Origin: Fidelibacterota bacterium
GTDB taxonomy: Bacteria > Fidelibacterota > UBA8477 > JABMPR01
DNA length: 64,000 nucleotides
Assembly: GCA_024278595.1 (NCBI GenBank)
Contig: JAJRSW010000039.1
Span: 27,463 to 91,462 of the forward strand
Direction: 5' to 3'
A program made the position numbers and the translations under genes. Below are positions 43,084 to 52,435 of this stretch, piece after piece. Position 1 is the first letter of the stretch, and each line of letters starts with the position of its first letter. The notes below the pieces were generated by a model. The model did not search any database, was not told where the DNA came from, and was given only the letters and a program-made list of their open reading frames with translations.

Positions 43084-45326
43084 GATGACAGCTCCTTGCC
43101 AGCTTCAAAGCGGAAAGTGACAAAATTTCCCCGCATACCTGTACCGCCCATCACTGGATCAATATGTACTTTTGTGATCAGATCAGCATCGCTGGCACCG
43201 CGCCCGTAAGCCCGGGTCAGCTTATTGTTTGTATGACCAAATCCATGGACCATGTAGACGCTGTCAAAGCGGATCCGTTCGGTTATCCGGACTTTAATAG
43301 GGGTTTTGCTCACGACACCGTCCTGGTTTTCCAACCAAAGATACTGACCATTTTTCAGATCCCATTCCTGGGCTACTTTCGGATTGACCCAGACACTGTT
43401 CTCATCCATTAGATCGGTCAGATTGGGGTTATTGGCTGTCCGACTGAATGTGTGCATGGGGGCCCGGCCATAGATCAGGCGATAGTAGCCATATGGTGGT
43501 TCTTCGTGAGCGGTATATTTTGGCAGGGGATCGTAACCTTCATCTTCCATGGCAGTGGAATAAAGCTCGATCTTTCCCGTGTTGGTATAGAATTCAAAAT
43601 CGTCCAGATCTTCCATCGGGTATAAGGGATCATCATCGTCGCGTTGGAATTTTTTGACACCCAGGCGTTTCATCTCTTCCAGAGAACTGCCGACCTGTTT
43701 TAATTCCCATTCCAGTTTTTCTTCGATGTCTTTCCACGCGAAATAGTGACCCAGGCCCATTTTCTCAGCGATGCCTTTGGCCATCCACCAGGCTGGTTTA
43801 GTATTGTATTTTGGCTTAGCTGCCGGCATCCGCAATGCAATGGTCGGTTCACGATGGGGACCTACCCTGATATTATCATAGCGTTCCAAATAGGTACACT
43901 CAGGCAGGATCACATCAGCATAACCAGTGATCTCCATGGGCATGGTATCAATAACGACCATAAGATCCAGGGCATCAATGGCTTTCAGCGTGTTTTCCTG
44001 ATTCGGCAAGGTGTGAATGAGATTGGTGCCATTGACGATCCAGCCTTTGAAGGAGCAATCCCTTTCTGAGCTTGGAACGGTGGCGTCGCAGATTCCGGAG
44101 GCCAGGGCCAGGCCTGCCAATTTGTATTTACCAGGGAAGGCATCTTTCCAACTCCGGGCCGGTTTTGGAAAGGCCGGGTGAGGGAAAGATTTGAATGAAA
44201 CTTTAGCAGGATAATAATATCCACCGCGTCGTCCCCAAGAGCCAAGTAAGGCGTTCAGCATGGCAACGGCTCGGAGACGTTGGGTGTCATCTCCATACCA
44301 GGTAACGTGACGACCAGGATGGACGATCACGCGGGGGCTGGCGTTGGCCATCTCCCGGGCAGTCTCCCGGATCACTTCTGGTTTGATCGTGGTGATCCCA
44401 TAGGCCCATTCGGGAGTCATCTGGGCTACGTGGGCTTTCAGATCCTCAAATCCATAGGCATATTTTTCAATGTATTCTTTATCATATAAATCTTCATTGA
44501 TGATCACATGCATCCAGGCTAGTAGCAGAGCCATATCGGTAGCTGGTTTGATGGGCAACCAGAACTTTGATTTGCTGGCCACCGTTGAGAATCGAGGATC
44601 CACGGTGATGATGGTAGCACCTTTTCCAGTGGCCTGGGCAATCTCCTGAACAGGTCCATTATGCATATTTTCTCCAAAATGAGAACCGATGAGGACCAGA
44701 CAGCGGGTATCTCGAATATCAACTCGTTCCGGAGATTGGACACCTTCGCCATAGGTGGCGATAAACCCAACTTCGCGGGGGCCACGGCATTGGGCATATG
44801 AAGGAGCGGCAATATTTTTTGAGCCATAGGCTTTGATTAGATCACCAAAATACTTGCCTCCCGAACCGTGGGTAAACAGAGCCACACACTCTGGACCGTG
44901 TTCTTCGGCGATCTTCTTCAGACCATCTGCGATATAAGTGAAAGCTTCATCCCAGGTGGCTTCACGGAAAACCTGTTTACCGCGTTCCCCTGTACGGATC
45001 AGGGGTGTCTTAAGTCGATCTTCATCAGTGTACATCCCCACACCGCCGGTTCCACGGGGACACAGTCGACCGTTTGAATGGGGATCATCATTGTTGCCGG
45101 TGATCTTCCATATCTGGCCTTTATCATTCGTATGAACCCAGCCGGCACACTTCCAGAAACAAATCTCACAGTAGGTGGGTGTGCGTTTGGAATACATCCC
45201 CGGATGGGCATCAGGAGCCAGGATCTCTTCCTTTGAGAAATCAAATAGTGGCGTAGCAAACGCCAGGCTTCCAGCACCCACCCCAGCGATCTTAATAAAT
45301 TCGCGGCGATTCATTGTTGGTCTCAT
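43080..45326 (-). CDS. PsrA/PhsA-type molybdopterin oxidoreductase catalytic subunit (polysulfide/thiosulfate reductase-like)
   Basis: A 748-residue enzyme. The ATG at 45326 overlaps the merR stop (ATGA). Tat signal NRREFIK (6-12) predicts export folded. The [4Fe-4S] motif is Cys53-x2-Cys56-x3-Cys60 with Cys89, and the likely Mo ligand is Cys180 in SYAQCRGPREVG, as in polysulfide/thiosulfate reductases rather than Ser enzymes. Members reduce polysulfide, thiosulfate, tetrathionate or arsenate; the YeeE and rhodanese neighbours favour a sulfur substrate. Arsenate or another oxyanion cannot be excluded from sequence alone. Confidence 0.92.
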   Translation of the reverse strand: MRPTMNRREFIKIAGVGAGSLAFATPLFDFSKEEILAPDAHPGMYSKRTPTYCEICFWKCAGWVHTNDKGQIWKITGNNDDPHSNGRLCPRGTGGVGMYTDEDRLKTPLIRTGERGKQVFREATWDEAFTYIADGLKKIAEEHGPECVALFTHGSGGKYFGDLIKAYGSKNIAAPSYAQCRGPREVGFIATYGEGVQSPERVDIRDTRCLVLIGSHFGENMHNGPVQEIAQATGKGATIITVDPRFSTVASKSKFWLPIKPATDMALLLAWMHVIINEDLYDKEYIEKYAYGFEDLKAHVAQMTPEWAYGITTIKPEVIRETAREMANASPRVIVHPGRHVTWYGDDTQRLRAVAMLNALLGSWGRRGGYYYPAKVSFKSFPHPAFPKPARSWKDAFPGKYKLAGLALASGICDATVPSSERDCSFKGWIVNGTNLIHTLPNQENTLKAIDALDLMVVIDTMPMEITGYADVILPECTYLERYDNIRVGPHREPTIALRMPAAKPKYNTKPAWWMAKGIAEKMGLGHYFAWKDIEEKLEWELKQVGSSLEEMKRLGVKKFQRDDDDPLYPMEDLDDFEFYTNTGKIELYSTAMEDEGYDPLPKYTAHEEPPYGYYRLIYGRAPMHTFSRTANNPNLTDLMDENSVWVNPKVAQEWDLKNGQYLWLENQDGVVSKTPIKVRITERIRFDSVYMVHGFGHTNNKLTRAYGRGASDADLITKVHIDPVMGGTGMRGNFVTFRFEAGKELSS

Positions 45327-45787
45327 ACGGTTTTCCAATGTTCTTTTAAATAGGATTTCATATTGTGACAGGTCGTGACTTCACGGTAGACCGGGCATTC
45401 AGCACATTCTTCTTCTTCACAGATCTTGGCCTTGGTCTTGACCACCCAGCAGGGTTCTACGGCATGTTTGTAAGCATCGCACCCGGCTCGATCAGATTCA
45501 CTGCAACCTTTTATATCCCAACAGGGGGCCATGGACATCATGGCTTTAATACCAGCCAGGTTAAAACCGCGTTCCTCGATCATGGTCCGGATACACTGGA
45601 GGCGTTCGATATCAATTTGAGAGTAGAGGCGGCGTTGGGTCGCGGTTCTTCGGGGCAGGATTAAACCTTCTGTCTCATACATACGTAAAGTATGGACGGA
45701 GACCCCGATGAGATCGGAGGCAACTCCAATAGTAAATACCGGGCGGGTCTTGTCGGAGAGGCGGTCTTGTATTTTTGATACGTTCAT
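45323..45787 (-). CDS. MerR-family regulator with Cys-rich C-terminal sensor
   Basis: A 154-residue regulator. The N-terminal winged HTH is MerR/HspR-like (FTIGVASDLIGVSVHTLRMY, 18-37). A short dimerisation helix (60-85) leads to a tail with eight Cys: 89, 95, 103, 113, 123, 128, 131 and 140, including CEEEECAEC. Such a tail could bind an Fe-S cluster or a metal, or sense polysulfide through disulfides. First gene of the operon, ATGA-coupled to psrA, so the likely target is its own promoter; an inverted repeat lies 8 bp upstream of the start. Confidence 0.85.
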   Translation of the reverse strand: MNVSKIQDRLSDKTRPVFTIGVASDLIGVSVHTLRMYETEGLILPRRTATQRRLYSQIDIERLQCIRTMIEERGFNLAGIKAMMSMAPCWDIKGCSESDRAGCDAYKHAVEPCWVVKTKAKICEEEECAECPVYREVTTCHNMKSYLKEHWKTV

Positions 45788-45794
45788 AGCTAAT

Positions 45795-45812
45795 CTATAT
45801 CCGGAAATATAG
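45795..45812. promoter_or_regulatory. Possible MerR operator upstream of the sulfur operon
   Basis: CTATAT-CCGGAA-ATATAG, 6 bp perfect arms with a near-symmetric centre, 8 bp upstream of the merR ATG on the minus strand. MerR proteins bind such dyads between -35 and -10; the surrounding sequence is very A/T-rich. Promoter elements are not certain. Confidence 0.35.
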
Positions 45813-46026
45813 GTTTGCTAGATTTGTGCCACTTTAAATGATAAATATAAACAGTAAATACTATGTGATATAATTATCAATAGCTGATAAATGGCATGTA
45901 TAATGTATGGATGAATCACTTAATTCCAGGAATTATCTCTTTGTGAATACGACCCTTAGTCCGTGAACGAAACGATTCGGACGGGGCCTTGAAAAAGCCT
46001 GGTCAGCAAAACAATTAAATAGCCTC

Positions 46027-46962
46027 TTGAGCAATCCCAGCTATTTTCCGTCCGTGAAAAAGAAGCTGCTACAGATACCTGTCCTATATATTGTTCTGAT
46101 CCTGATCTGGGGGAGCACCTGGATCGCCATCAAAGTGAGTGTGGGTGAGGCACCCTTCATCATGGCAGCTATCCGCTTTTTCTTGGCTTCCGGATTATTG
46201 GTTACCTACCAGTTGATCAGACGAAAACCTTTATTACCGCCGCGTAGTCATGCCAGGATTATTGTAGCTCTCGGTATTGGGAACTTCTTTATTGGCTATG
46301 GTTTCACCTACTGGGGCATGCAGTACGTAAATAGTAATATTACCTCTATTCTTTGGGCTACCCTGCCGGTCCAGGTTTCGGTTTTTGCCCACTTCATGCT
46401 CAAAGATGAGAAGATCAATTTTTCAAATGTGTTTAGTCTGGTTGGTGCCTTGATCGGTTCTTACCTGATATTTGATGTCCATGGTCAAAGTGTAGCTCCT
46501 CAAGCAGCCCTGGGAATGGCAGTCATTCTGGTTTCAATTTTCGGGTCTACCTATTCCAATGTACTTTATAAGAGAGAGGGGAGTCATCTTGATCCAGTCA
46601 ATACCAATGCGGCGGCCATGCTTATTGGAGCCTGTTTGTTGTTTGTCTCGGGCTTGATCCTGGAACCGTGGGAACAGATCGAATTCACACTTCTCAATCT
46701 GGGCGCTACCGCCTACCTGGCACTTTTTGGTTCAGCCATCGGGTTTTCCATGTATTTCTGGTTATTGAAACACGTAACAGTGGTCAAGATGAGCTATACC
46801 ACCTTCCTCATTCCGATTCTGGCTATTTTTTGGGGCTGGGTACTTCTGGGAGAATCACTGTCCCCTCTGAGTCTTACCGGTGCGGTCATCATTCTACTGT
46901 CTGTGGCTTTACCTGAATCAGGTCCCTTTAAGTGCTTCCAGGCCAGACGGGGGAGCAGATAA
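46027..46962 (+). CDS. EamA/DMT-family transporter
   Basis: A 311-residue protein with ten hydrophobic helices in two EamA repeats (ILIWGSTWIAIKVSVGEAPF opens the first; LFGSAIGFSMYFWLLKHVT lies in the second). It probably exports a small metabolite or amino acid. The start is uncertain: a TTG at 46027 or a GTG at 46054. Compare the broken homologue at 36345. Confidence 0.88.
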   Translation: MSNPSYFPSVKKKLLQIPVLYIVLILIWGSTWIAIKVSVGEAPFIMAAIRFFLASGLLVTYQLIRRKPLLPPRSHARIIVALGIGNFFIGYGFTYWGMQYVNSNITSILWATLPVQVSVFAHFMLKDEKINFSNVFSLVGALIGSYLIFDVHGQSVAPQAALGMAVILVSIFGSTYSNVLYKREGSHLDPVNTNAAAMLIGACLLFVSGLILEPWEQIEFTLLNLGATAYLALFGSAIGFSMYFWLLKHVTVVKMSYTTFLIPILAIFWGWVLLGESLSPLSLTGAVIILLSVALPESGPFKCFQARRGSR

Positions 46963-47055
46963 TGGTCTTCAAGCAACAAGTTGTATTTGCTTATGAGTCC
47001 ACCTATATTGAAAGCCTAAATATAACGGGGAAAGGTCTTTAAAAAACAATATCTT

Positions 47056-47817
47056 ATGGCAAAAATTATCGCCATTGTCAATCAAAAAGGGGGCGTGGGT
47101 AAAACCACAACTTCAGTGAACCTGGCTGCTGGTCTAGCTGTGACAGAGCAAAAAACTTTACTCATTGATCTGGATCCCCAGGCAAATTCAACCGCTGGCC
47201 TGGGACATCCGGTGAGGGTGGATGGACAAAGTGTTTATCAGGTTCTGTTGGGACAATTTTCCCTGACTGAGATCTTACAGCAAAGTGAATTGCCCTTTCT
47301 GGATATCATTCCTTCCAGTCCATCACTGGTTGGGGCTGAAGTAGAACTGGTCTCAGCTATTGCCCGGGAGCGAATTCTAAAAGATGCTTTGGCTGAGATC
47401 GAGGATGAATACGATTTTGTCATTATTGATTGTCCGCCCTCCCTAGGTTTGCTGACCTTGAATGCTCTGACAGCTGCCCATTCCATCTTGATCCCCATCC
47501 AATGTGAATACTATGCGCTGGAAGGTCTGGGACAGTTGTTGAATACGGTTAGGCGGGTCCAGAAAACCATTAATAAAGCGCTGGTCATCGAAGGTGTGCT
47601 CATGACTATGTACGATGGCCGTCTGAATCTTAGCAAACAGGTGGTGGAAGAAGTTAAGACCTATTTTAAAGAACGGGTGTACAAGACCTACATCAACCGC
47701 AATGTGCGTTTGAGCGAATCTCCCAGCCACGGAAAACCAATTATGCTCTACGATGCAAATTCTGTGGGAGCAGCTAATTATATGAATTTAGTGGAAGAGG
47801 TTCTGGAAAATGCCTGA
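47056..47817 (+). CDS. parA: Chromosome-partitioning ATPase ParA (Soj)
   Basis: A 253-residue ParA/MinD-type ATPase with the deviant Walker A KGGVGKTT (11-18) and [15 protein letters not shown]. It segregates the origin region with ParB, encoded directly downstream with an 8 nt overlap. Location next to parB, bactofilin and atp genes suggests an origin-proximal segment, although I found no parS site. Confidence 0.95.
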   Translation: MAKIIAIVNQKGGVGKTTTSVNLAAGLAVTEQKTLLIDLDPQANSTAGLGHPVRVDGQSVYQVLLGQFSLTEILQQSELPFLDIIPSSPSLVGAEVELVSAIARERILKDALAEIEDEYDFVIIDCPPSLGLLTLNALTAAHSILIPIQCEYYALEGLGQLLNTVRRVQKTINKALVIEGVLMTMYDGRLNLSKQVVEEVKTYFKERVYKTYINRNVRLSESPSHGKPIMLYDANSVGAANYMNLVEEVLENA

Positions 47818-48697
47818 AAAGACCAAACGGCTGGGGCGGGGACTGGATGCTATTCTTGATGCATTGGACAGCCCGGATGAGCAGGCATCTGCCATTGGTA
47901 CTGCGGATCCTGGGCAGATAAGCCCAAACCCTTTTCAGCCACGCAAGGATTTTGATTCAGAAAATGCAGTTCAATCTTTTGAAGATCTAAAGGCATCCAT
48001 CAAGTCCAAAGGGCTTATTCAACCAGTAACCGTCCGTGAAGTCGCTGGAAAATACGAGCTGATCGCCGGAGAACGCCGCTTGCGAGCTTGTCAGGAATTA
48101 GGCTTGGATAGCATACCTATTCATATTCTTGATGTTGAAACCGATGTGGATATGATGGAGTTGGCCCTGATCGAAAATCTCCAGCGGGACAATCTGAATC
48201 CGCTGGATGAAGCCGCCGCCTATGAGCTCCTGGCCCAAAAGTATAAGCTTTCTCATGCGGAAATTGCTGAAAACATCGGTAAGAACCGGGCCACCATCAC
48301 CAACACGCTCAGGTTGCTAAAATTGCCCACAGAAATAAAATTGGCACTAAAAAGTCTGGTGATCTCGGCTGGTCATGCCCGGGCGTTGCTCGGGTTAGAG
48401 ACAAAACCAGAAATGGTCAATGTCTTCCAATTGATCCGCCGCAATAATATGAGTGTTCGCGAAACTGAGAATTACATCAAGAAGCTCAAGGCGAAGTCCA
48501 GTACAGCTGAAAAAAAGCCAGCAAAAACCCAGACCAAATCGGTTTTTATTCGGAAGAGTGAGGAAACACTCATGACCGCTTTGGGAACCAGGGTTCAGAT
48601 CAAGCCCGGCAAAAAGAAGGGCACCATCGAGGTAGAATATTTTGGGGATGAAGATTTGGGACGACTGGTCGAACTATTTGAATCATTAAAAAGGTAG
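47810..48697 (+). CDS. parB: Chromosome-partitioning protein ParB
   Basis: A 295-residue ParB/Spo0J protein with the CTP/DNA-binding motif [15 protein letters not shown], the loading region [20 protein letters not shown] and an HTH ([20 protein letters not shown]). It binds parS and spreads as a clamp. Start overlaps parA by 8 nt. Confidence 0.96.
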   Translation: MPEKTKRLGRGLDAILDALDSPDEQASAIGTADPGQISPNPFQPRKDFDSENAVQSFEDLKASIKSKGLIQPVTVREVAGKYELIAGERRLRACQELGLDSIPIHILDVETDVDMMELALIENLQRDNLNPLDEAAAYELLAQKYKLSHAEIAENIGKNRATITNTLRLLKLPTEIKLALKSLVISAGHARALLGLETKPEMVNVFQLIRRNNMSVRETENYIKKLKAKSSTAEKKPAKTQTKSVFIRKSEETLMTALGTRVQIKPGKKKGTIEVEYFGDEDLGRLVELFESLKR

Positions 48698-48769
48698 CTG
48701 CTAGAAATTTGAGACCGGGATACTTTGAAAAGAATTTGCGATCGAGCAAGAAAGCTTTCTGATCACTTT

Positions 48770-48805
48770 GCGTCATTTCGACGGGCTCAATGCAACGTTC
48801 TATGT
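48770..48805. repeat. Dispersed repeat fragment CATTTCGACGGGCTCAATGC
   Basis: Contains CATTTCGACGGGCTCAATGC followed by AACGTTCT; the same words occur at 10757-10830. A short repeat fragment in the 141 bp gap between parB and the M23 peptidase gene. Confidence 0.5.
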
Positions 48806-48838
48806 GCTCTGGGTTAAACAGGAACTTATAAGGAATTC

Positions 48839-49648
48839 ATGAAGTACGAAAAATACACGATCCTGATCCTGCCAGACAACGAGGCTGCGGGCAGAACGAT
48901 ATCCATTACAGCAAGAATGGTCAATATTCTAAAATTAGTGGCCGTCCTGTGCATTGGTGCCATCCTCCTTTTTACCGTTTTCTACCTGCCGAAAGCGATG
49001 GATTTTCAGGAGATACAGCGCGAGAATGACTATCTCTTGAGCGAACGCCAGGAAGTTGCCACTATCCTGAAGAATGCCAAACGGATCGAAGAGATCAATC
49101 ATTTTATTGAAAGTACACTCGGGGGGCACTATGACTTCCCTGGGGAACTGGGTGGCAGCTCGGCTTCGCAAAACGACGACTGGGATCTGTCGCCATTTGA
49201 AACCATGGGGTTATTGGAAGACTTGCCGACCTATTTACCGATCAAAGGTTTTGTTAATGCCGGATTCCAGGTTCGTGAGGGACTGTTCAGTCAGGATCAT
49301 CTGGGAATTGATCTTTCCTCAATTGAAGACCGGGTGGTTAAGTCAGCCGGACGTGGATATGTAATATTCTCCGATTGGACCTATCGCTTTGGGAATACCA
49401 TTATTATTGATCATGGGAATGGCTATTTAACGGTTTACAGTCATAATGAACAGAACTTGGTCAGCCAGCGACAAGTTGTGGATCGGGCAGAACCGATCGC
49501 GGTAATGGGGAATACAGGTATTTCCGAGGGAGCCCATTTACATTTCGAGATCTGGCATGAGGGTGTACCCCTGGATCCAGCAACTTTTATTACTGAGCTA
49601 AGAGCAGAAACCACTCCGACAGAAGACAAGAAAGCAACTGATGGCTAA
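48839..49648 (+). CDS. M23-family peptidoglycan endopeptidase
   Basis: A 269-residue membrane-anchored LytM-type protein: one transmembrane helix (about 29-50), a short coiled coil (57-90) and an M23 domain. Zinc ligands are visible as His154-x3-Asp158 (HLGID) and His233-x-His235 (AHLHFEIW). It cuts peptide cross-links in peptidoglycan. Its stop overlaps the bactofilin start by 8 nt, a pairing known from cell-shape systems in which bactofilin localises the endopeptidase. Confidence 0.93.
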   Translation: MKYEKYTILILPDNEAAGRTISITARMVNILKLVAVLCIGAILLFTVFYLPKAMDFQEIQRENDYLLSERQEVATILKNAKRIEEINHFIESTLGGHYDFPGELGGSSASQNDDWDLSPFETMGLLEDLPTYLPIKGFVNAGFQVREGLFSQDHLGIDLSSIEDRVVKSAGRGYVIFSDWTYRFGNTIIIDHGNGYLTVYSHNEQNLVSQRQVVDRAEPIAVMGNTGISEGAHLHFEIWHEGVPLDPATFITELRAETTPTEDKKATDG

Positions 49649-50021
49649 TCGAATTCATCGTATTGAGACAATCGTTGGACGGGGAACCCATGTTTCCGGT
49701 GACATGAACATTAATGGCAGTGCTCACATAAATGGAACGGTGGAGGGCAGCGTGGTTGCTACAGGCTTTGTGACGGTTTCTGAATCAGGCGTTGTCAAAG
49801 GTGGCATTAAAGGCGAATACGCAATTATCGGCGGTATTGTAGGGGGCAATATTGAGGTAAAAGGAAAAGTAGCGCTTGGCAAGGCCGGTCGTCTTAAAGG
49901 TGATGTGATAGCCACGCGTTTGATCATAGAGGATGGTGCAGTTTTCCAGGGGCGCAGTTCCATGGTACCTGAGAAATCTCAAGCAGAGATCGGTTTTGAT
50001 GCCCTTGACGGGGGTGATTAG
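49641..50021 (+). CDS. Bactofilin
   Basis: A 126-residue bactofilin (DUF583): right-handed beta-helix repeats rich in Gly and Val (GSAHINGTVEGSVVATGFVT and following) flanked by short disordered ends. It polymerises without nucleotide and scaffolds cell-wall enzymes. Overlaps and follows the M23 gene. Confidence 0.92.
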   Translation: MANRIHRIETIVGRGTHVSGDMNINGSAHINGTVEGSVVATGFVTVSESGVVKGGIKGEYAIIGGIVGGNIEVKGKVALGKAGRLKGDVIATRLIIEDGAVFQGRSSMVPEKSQAEIGFDALDGGD

Positions 50022-50127
50022 GTGAGATCAACCCACGACTTCGATCGCGGTCTATCACAGGATAGTACAAAATGAATCACCTTAGCCCTAACTCCAACCC
50101 CCAAACCCTTAACATCCAGGGTAAGCC

Positions 50128-50331
50128 ATGAGCGCCATCGGCGGAGGTAAGTATATGGCTGTGGCCTCTTCCATGACCGGGAGTGTGTTAGGTTTGGGTG
50201 CTATCGGTTACTTCCTGGATCATAAGTTTGGCTGGCCCCAATATGGTGTCCTTACCGGAGCTCTGCTGGGCGTGGTAATCGGGATGTATGAATTATACAA
50301 AAGTATTTACGTAAAGGACAAAGATCAATGA
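50128..50331 (+). CDS. AtpZ/AtpI-type ATP synthase accessory protein
   Basis: A 67-residue protein with two transmembrane helices and the AtpZ pattern (LGLGAIGYFLDHKFGWPQYG, LLGVVIGMYELYKSI). These small proteins help assemble the c-ring or bring in Mg/Ca. It opens the atp operon and overlaps the next gene by 4 nt. Confidence 0.85.
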   Translation: MSAIGGGKYMAVASSMTGSVLGLGAIGYFLDHKFGWPQYGVLTGALLGVVIGMYELYKSIYVKDKDQ

Positions 50332-50720
50332 GACCATGGCAGGTTCTGGGACTGGCAGCCCTTTTGTTAAATGGTGTGGTGCTGATCACCCTGGCATTTT
50401 CAGCCCGACTTGATCTAATCACTTCTGTACTGGCAGGAGCTTTACTACCCGTAATTATCAGCGGAGCACTGCTATATTGGGCGGATCATAATAAAGTCAA
50501 CAACGCCCAGCAACTCCAAAAGATCAACATTATTGGCTTCTTTTTTAAGGTAGTTCTCCTGGGAATATGGGCCGTAATTCAAATCAAAGCAGGCACTTTG
50601 GATAAGATGACATTTATTGTAATATTGCTCATAAACTTCCTTGCGTGGCATGGGGTCGAAGCTTATTATTGGCCGCTTTTTATGGTAGATAAACAAGAGG
50701 AAAAAGGGGAGAAATCTTAA
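50328..50720 (+). CDS. ATP synthase subunit I-like (AtpI) membrane protein
   Basis: A 130-residue protein with four hydrophobic helices, positioned between AtpZ and subunit a. The sequence is weakly conserved (FLAWHGVEAYYWPLFM at the C-terminus). Function: probable assembly factor for the c-ring. Overlaps subunit a start by 1 nt. Confidence 0.7.
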   Translation: MRPWQVLGLAALLLNGVVLITLAFSARLDLITSVLAGALLPVIISGALLYWADHNKVNNAQQLQKINIIGFFFKVVLLGIWAVIQIKAGTLDKMTFIVILLINFLAWHGVEAYYWPLFMVDKQEEKGEKS

Positions 50721-51538
50721 TGGCTCAAGGCGGCCACGAACCCAGCACAAACATCGGGGACAAAATCATTGCTCACGTCGCTAATAGCGATGTTATGATC
50801 CACTTTGAACTTTTTGGGGTTGATCTTTCCATTACCAAGCATGTGATCATGTTATGGATAGCAGCTAGTCTAATAATAGTGGTAGGTCTATACGCAAGTC
50901 GACGTTACCGTAAAGAAGTACGACCGGTTCCCAGTGGTTTTACAAATGCCTTTGAATTCGTTGTGGATTTTGTTCGAACTGGAATTATTATCCCCTCGAT
51001 TGGCAAAAATCATGCAATGAAATGGGGCCCGCTAGTGATGTCCTTTTTCTTTTTGATTCTCACCATGAACTTTCTCGGTCTATTTCCCATCTTCAGTTAT
51101 ATCAATCATGGTCATGGCGGCACAACAGCTACCGGCAATTTCAACATGACGGCTGCTTTGGCTCTGATAACATTTTTTGCTATCATCATTGCCGGGATAT
51201 TAGAACATGGTTTTTTTAAACATTGGAAAAACATGGTGCCTGGCAATGTTCCCAAGGCGGTCTTGATCATTCTCATACCCATGGAAATAATGAGCATGTT
51301 TGTGCGCCCTTTTGCATTAACAATGCGTCTGGCCGCAAATATGACTGCAGGCCATATCGCTATGCTGGCTATTTTTGCCCCAATCTTTATTTTACATAAC
51401 GCCTATGTTGGAGTGGCTTCAGTTGCCATGAATGTGGGACTCACTTTCTTAGAAATTATCGTGAGTATCGTTCAGGCTTATGTATTCACATTATTATCGG
51501 CTGTATTTATCGGCCAGTCTATCCATCCCCATCATTAA
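50720..51538 (+). CDS. atpB: ATP synthase F0 subunit a
   Basis: A 272-residue membrane subunit with five to six helices. The essential Arg lies in FALTMRLAANMTAGHIAM, opposite the c-ring carboxylate. It forms the ion half-channels. AGGAAAAAGGGGAG precedes the ATG. Confidence 0.95.
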   Translation: MAQGGHEPSTNIGDKIIAHVANSDVMIHFELFGVDLSITKHVIMLWIAASLIIVVGLYASRRYRKEVRPVPSGFTNAFEFVVDFVRTGIIIPSIGKNHAMKWGPLVMSFFFLILTMNFLGLFPIFSYINHGHGGTTATGNFNMTAALALITFFAIIIAGILEHGFFKHWKNMVPGNVPKAVLIILIPMEIMSMFVRPFALTMRLAANMTAGHIAMLAIFAPIFILHNAYVGVASVAMNVGLTFLEIIVSIVQAYVFTLLSAVFIGQSIHPHH

Positions 51539-51685
51539 TTGACTTTGATCACGATTACCCAAATATATAAACAATCTGACGTACTTGATCCTATTCTGCT
51601 TACTCAGTTTAGGGAGTCAAAACATGTAAGTAGTATTACTCAGGTGTGGTCAGAACATACAATCTTAACAAAGGAGTTTTAAAAA

Positions 51686-51910
51686 ATGGAAATGCAATTT
51701 GCTTATCTAGGTGCCGCAATCGGTGCTGGTATGGTCGTAATTGGTGCTGGTTTGGGAATTGGAAAATTGGCTGCAGCCGCTGCCGCGGGTATTGCCCGTC
51801 AGCCGGAAGCTGCCGACAAAATTACTGGTGCCGTAAATTTGCCCCTGTTCCTGCTTGAAGGTGTTGCCATTATCGGTGAGGTGGTTGCACTTCTTATCGC
51901 TCTGAAATAA
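51686..51910 (+). CDS. atpE: ATP synthase F0 subunit c
   Basis: A 74-residue hairpin. Gly-rich helix 1 (GAGMVVIGAGLGIG), loop IARQPEAADK and the ion-binding Glu58 in FLLEGVAIIGE, 18 residues after the loop Pro as in E. coli Asp61. The Na+ signature (Gln in helix 1 with Glu-Ser/Thr in helix 2) is absent, so proton coupling is likely. Lys27 in helix 1 and a second Glu65 in helix 2 are unusual. AAAGGAG precedes the ATG. Confidence 0.95.
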   Translation: MEMQFAYLGAAIGAGMVVIGAGLGIGKLAAAAAAGIARQPEAADKITGAVNLPLFLLEGVAIIGEVVALLIALK

Positions 51911-51940
51911 AAGGCCTGGAAACACTCCTTCGGAGGAACT

Positions 51941-52435
51941 ATGGAAAACCTGCTTAATTTTGACACCGGCTTAATGATCTTGACCTGGATCACCTTTTTA
52001 ATTGTATTGGTGATTCTGGGAACCAAGGCTTGGAAACCGATGATCAAAGCCCTGGAAGATCGCGAAAACTTTATTCGTGAATCTCTGGAAGAAGCTGAAG
52101 CTGCCCGTAAAGAAGCTGACAAGGTCGCTGGTGAATACGAAGCAATGGTAGCAAAGGCCCGGCAGGAAGCCCAGGGGATCGTGGCTGCGGGCAAGGAAAC
52201 AGCTGAACGGATGAAAACTGAGATCCTCAATGAAGCTAAGGACAAATCTGCCGGTATTCTGAAACAAGCTGAGGTCCAGATCACTGCGGAACGCGATAAA
52301 GCCATAGCCGAGATACGTATCCAGATTGTGGACATCTCAATGGCCGCTGCCGAAAAGATCATCGTTAAATCTCTCTCCCGGGAAGATAATGAGCGTCTCA
52401 TTGAAGATGCCCTCAAGGATTACGGACAGAACTAA
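51941..52435 (+). CDS. atpF: ATP synthase F0 subunit b
   Basis: A 164-residue peripheral-stalk subunit: one N-terminal transmembrane helix (about 9-27) followed by a long charged coiled coil (Ala/Glu/Lys-rich, EDRENFIRESLEEAEAARKE). Its stop overlaps the delta start by 1 nt. Confidence 0.95.
   Translation: MENLLNFDTGLMILTWITFLIVLVILGTKAWKPMIKALEDRENFIRESLEEAEAARKEADKVAGEYEAMVAKARQEAQGIVAAGKETAERMKTEILNEAKDKSAGILKQAEVQITAERDKAIAEIRIQIVDISMAAAEKIIVKSLSREDNERLIEDALKDYGQN

Noticed and set aside
42673..45378. Open frames on the + strand opposite the Psr operon, up to 178 codons
   Set aside because: No ribosome-binding sites or domains; the minus strand has clear PsrA/PsrB motifs throughout.
46963..48838. 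parS site near parAB
   Set aside because: No match to the TGTTTCACGTGAAACA-type dyad was found in the intergenic DNA around the genes.
51646..51858. Cys/Arg-rich 70-codon frame overlapping atpE in another frame
   Set aside because: It is a frame-shifted reading of the Gly/Ala-rich atpE codons with no ribosome-binding site.
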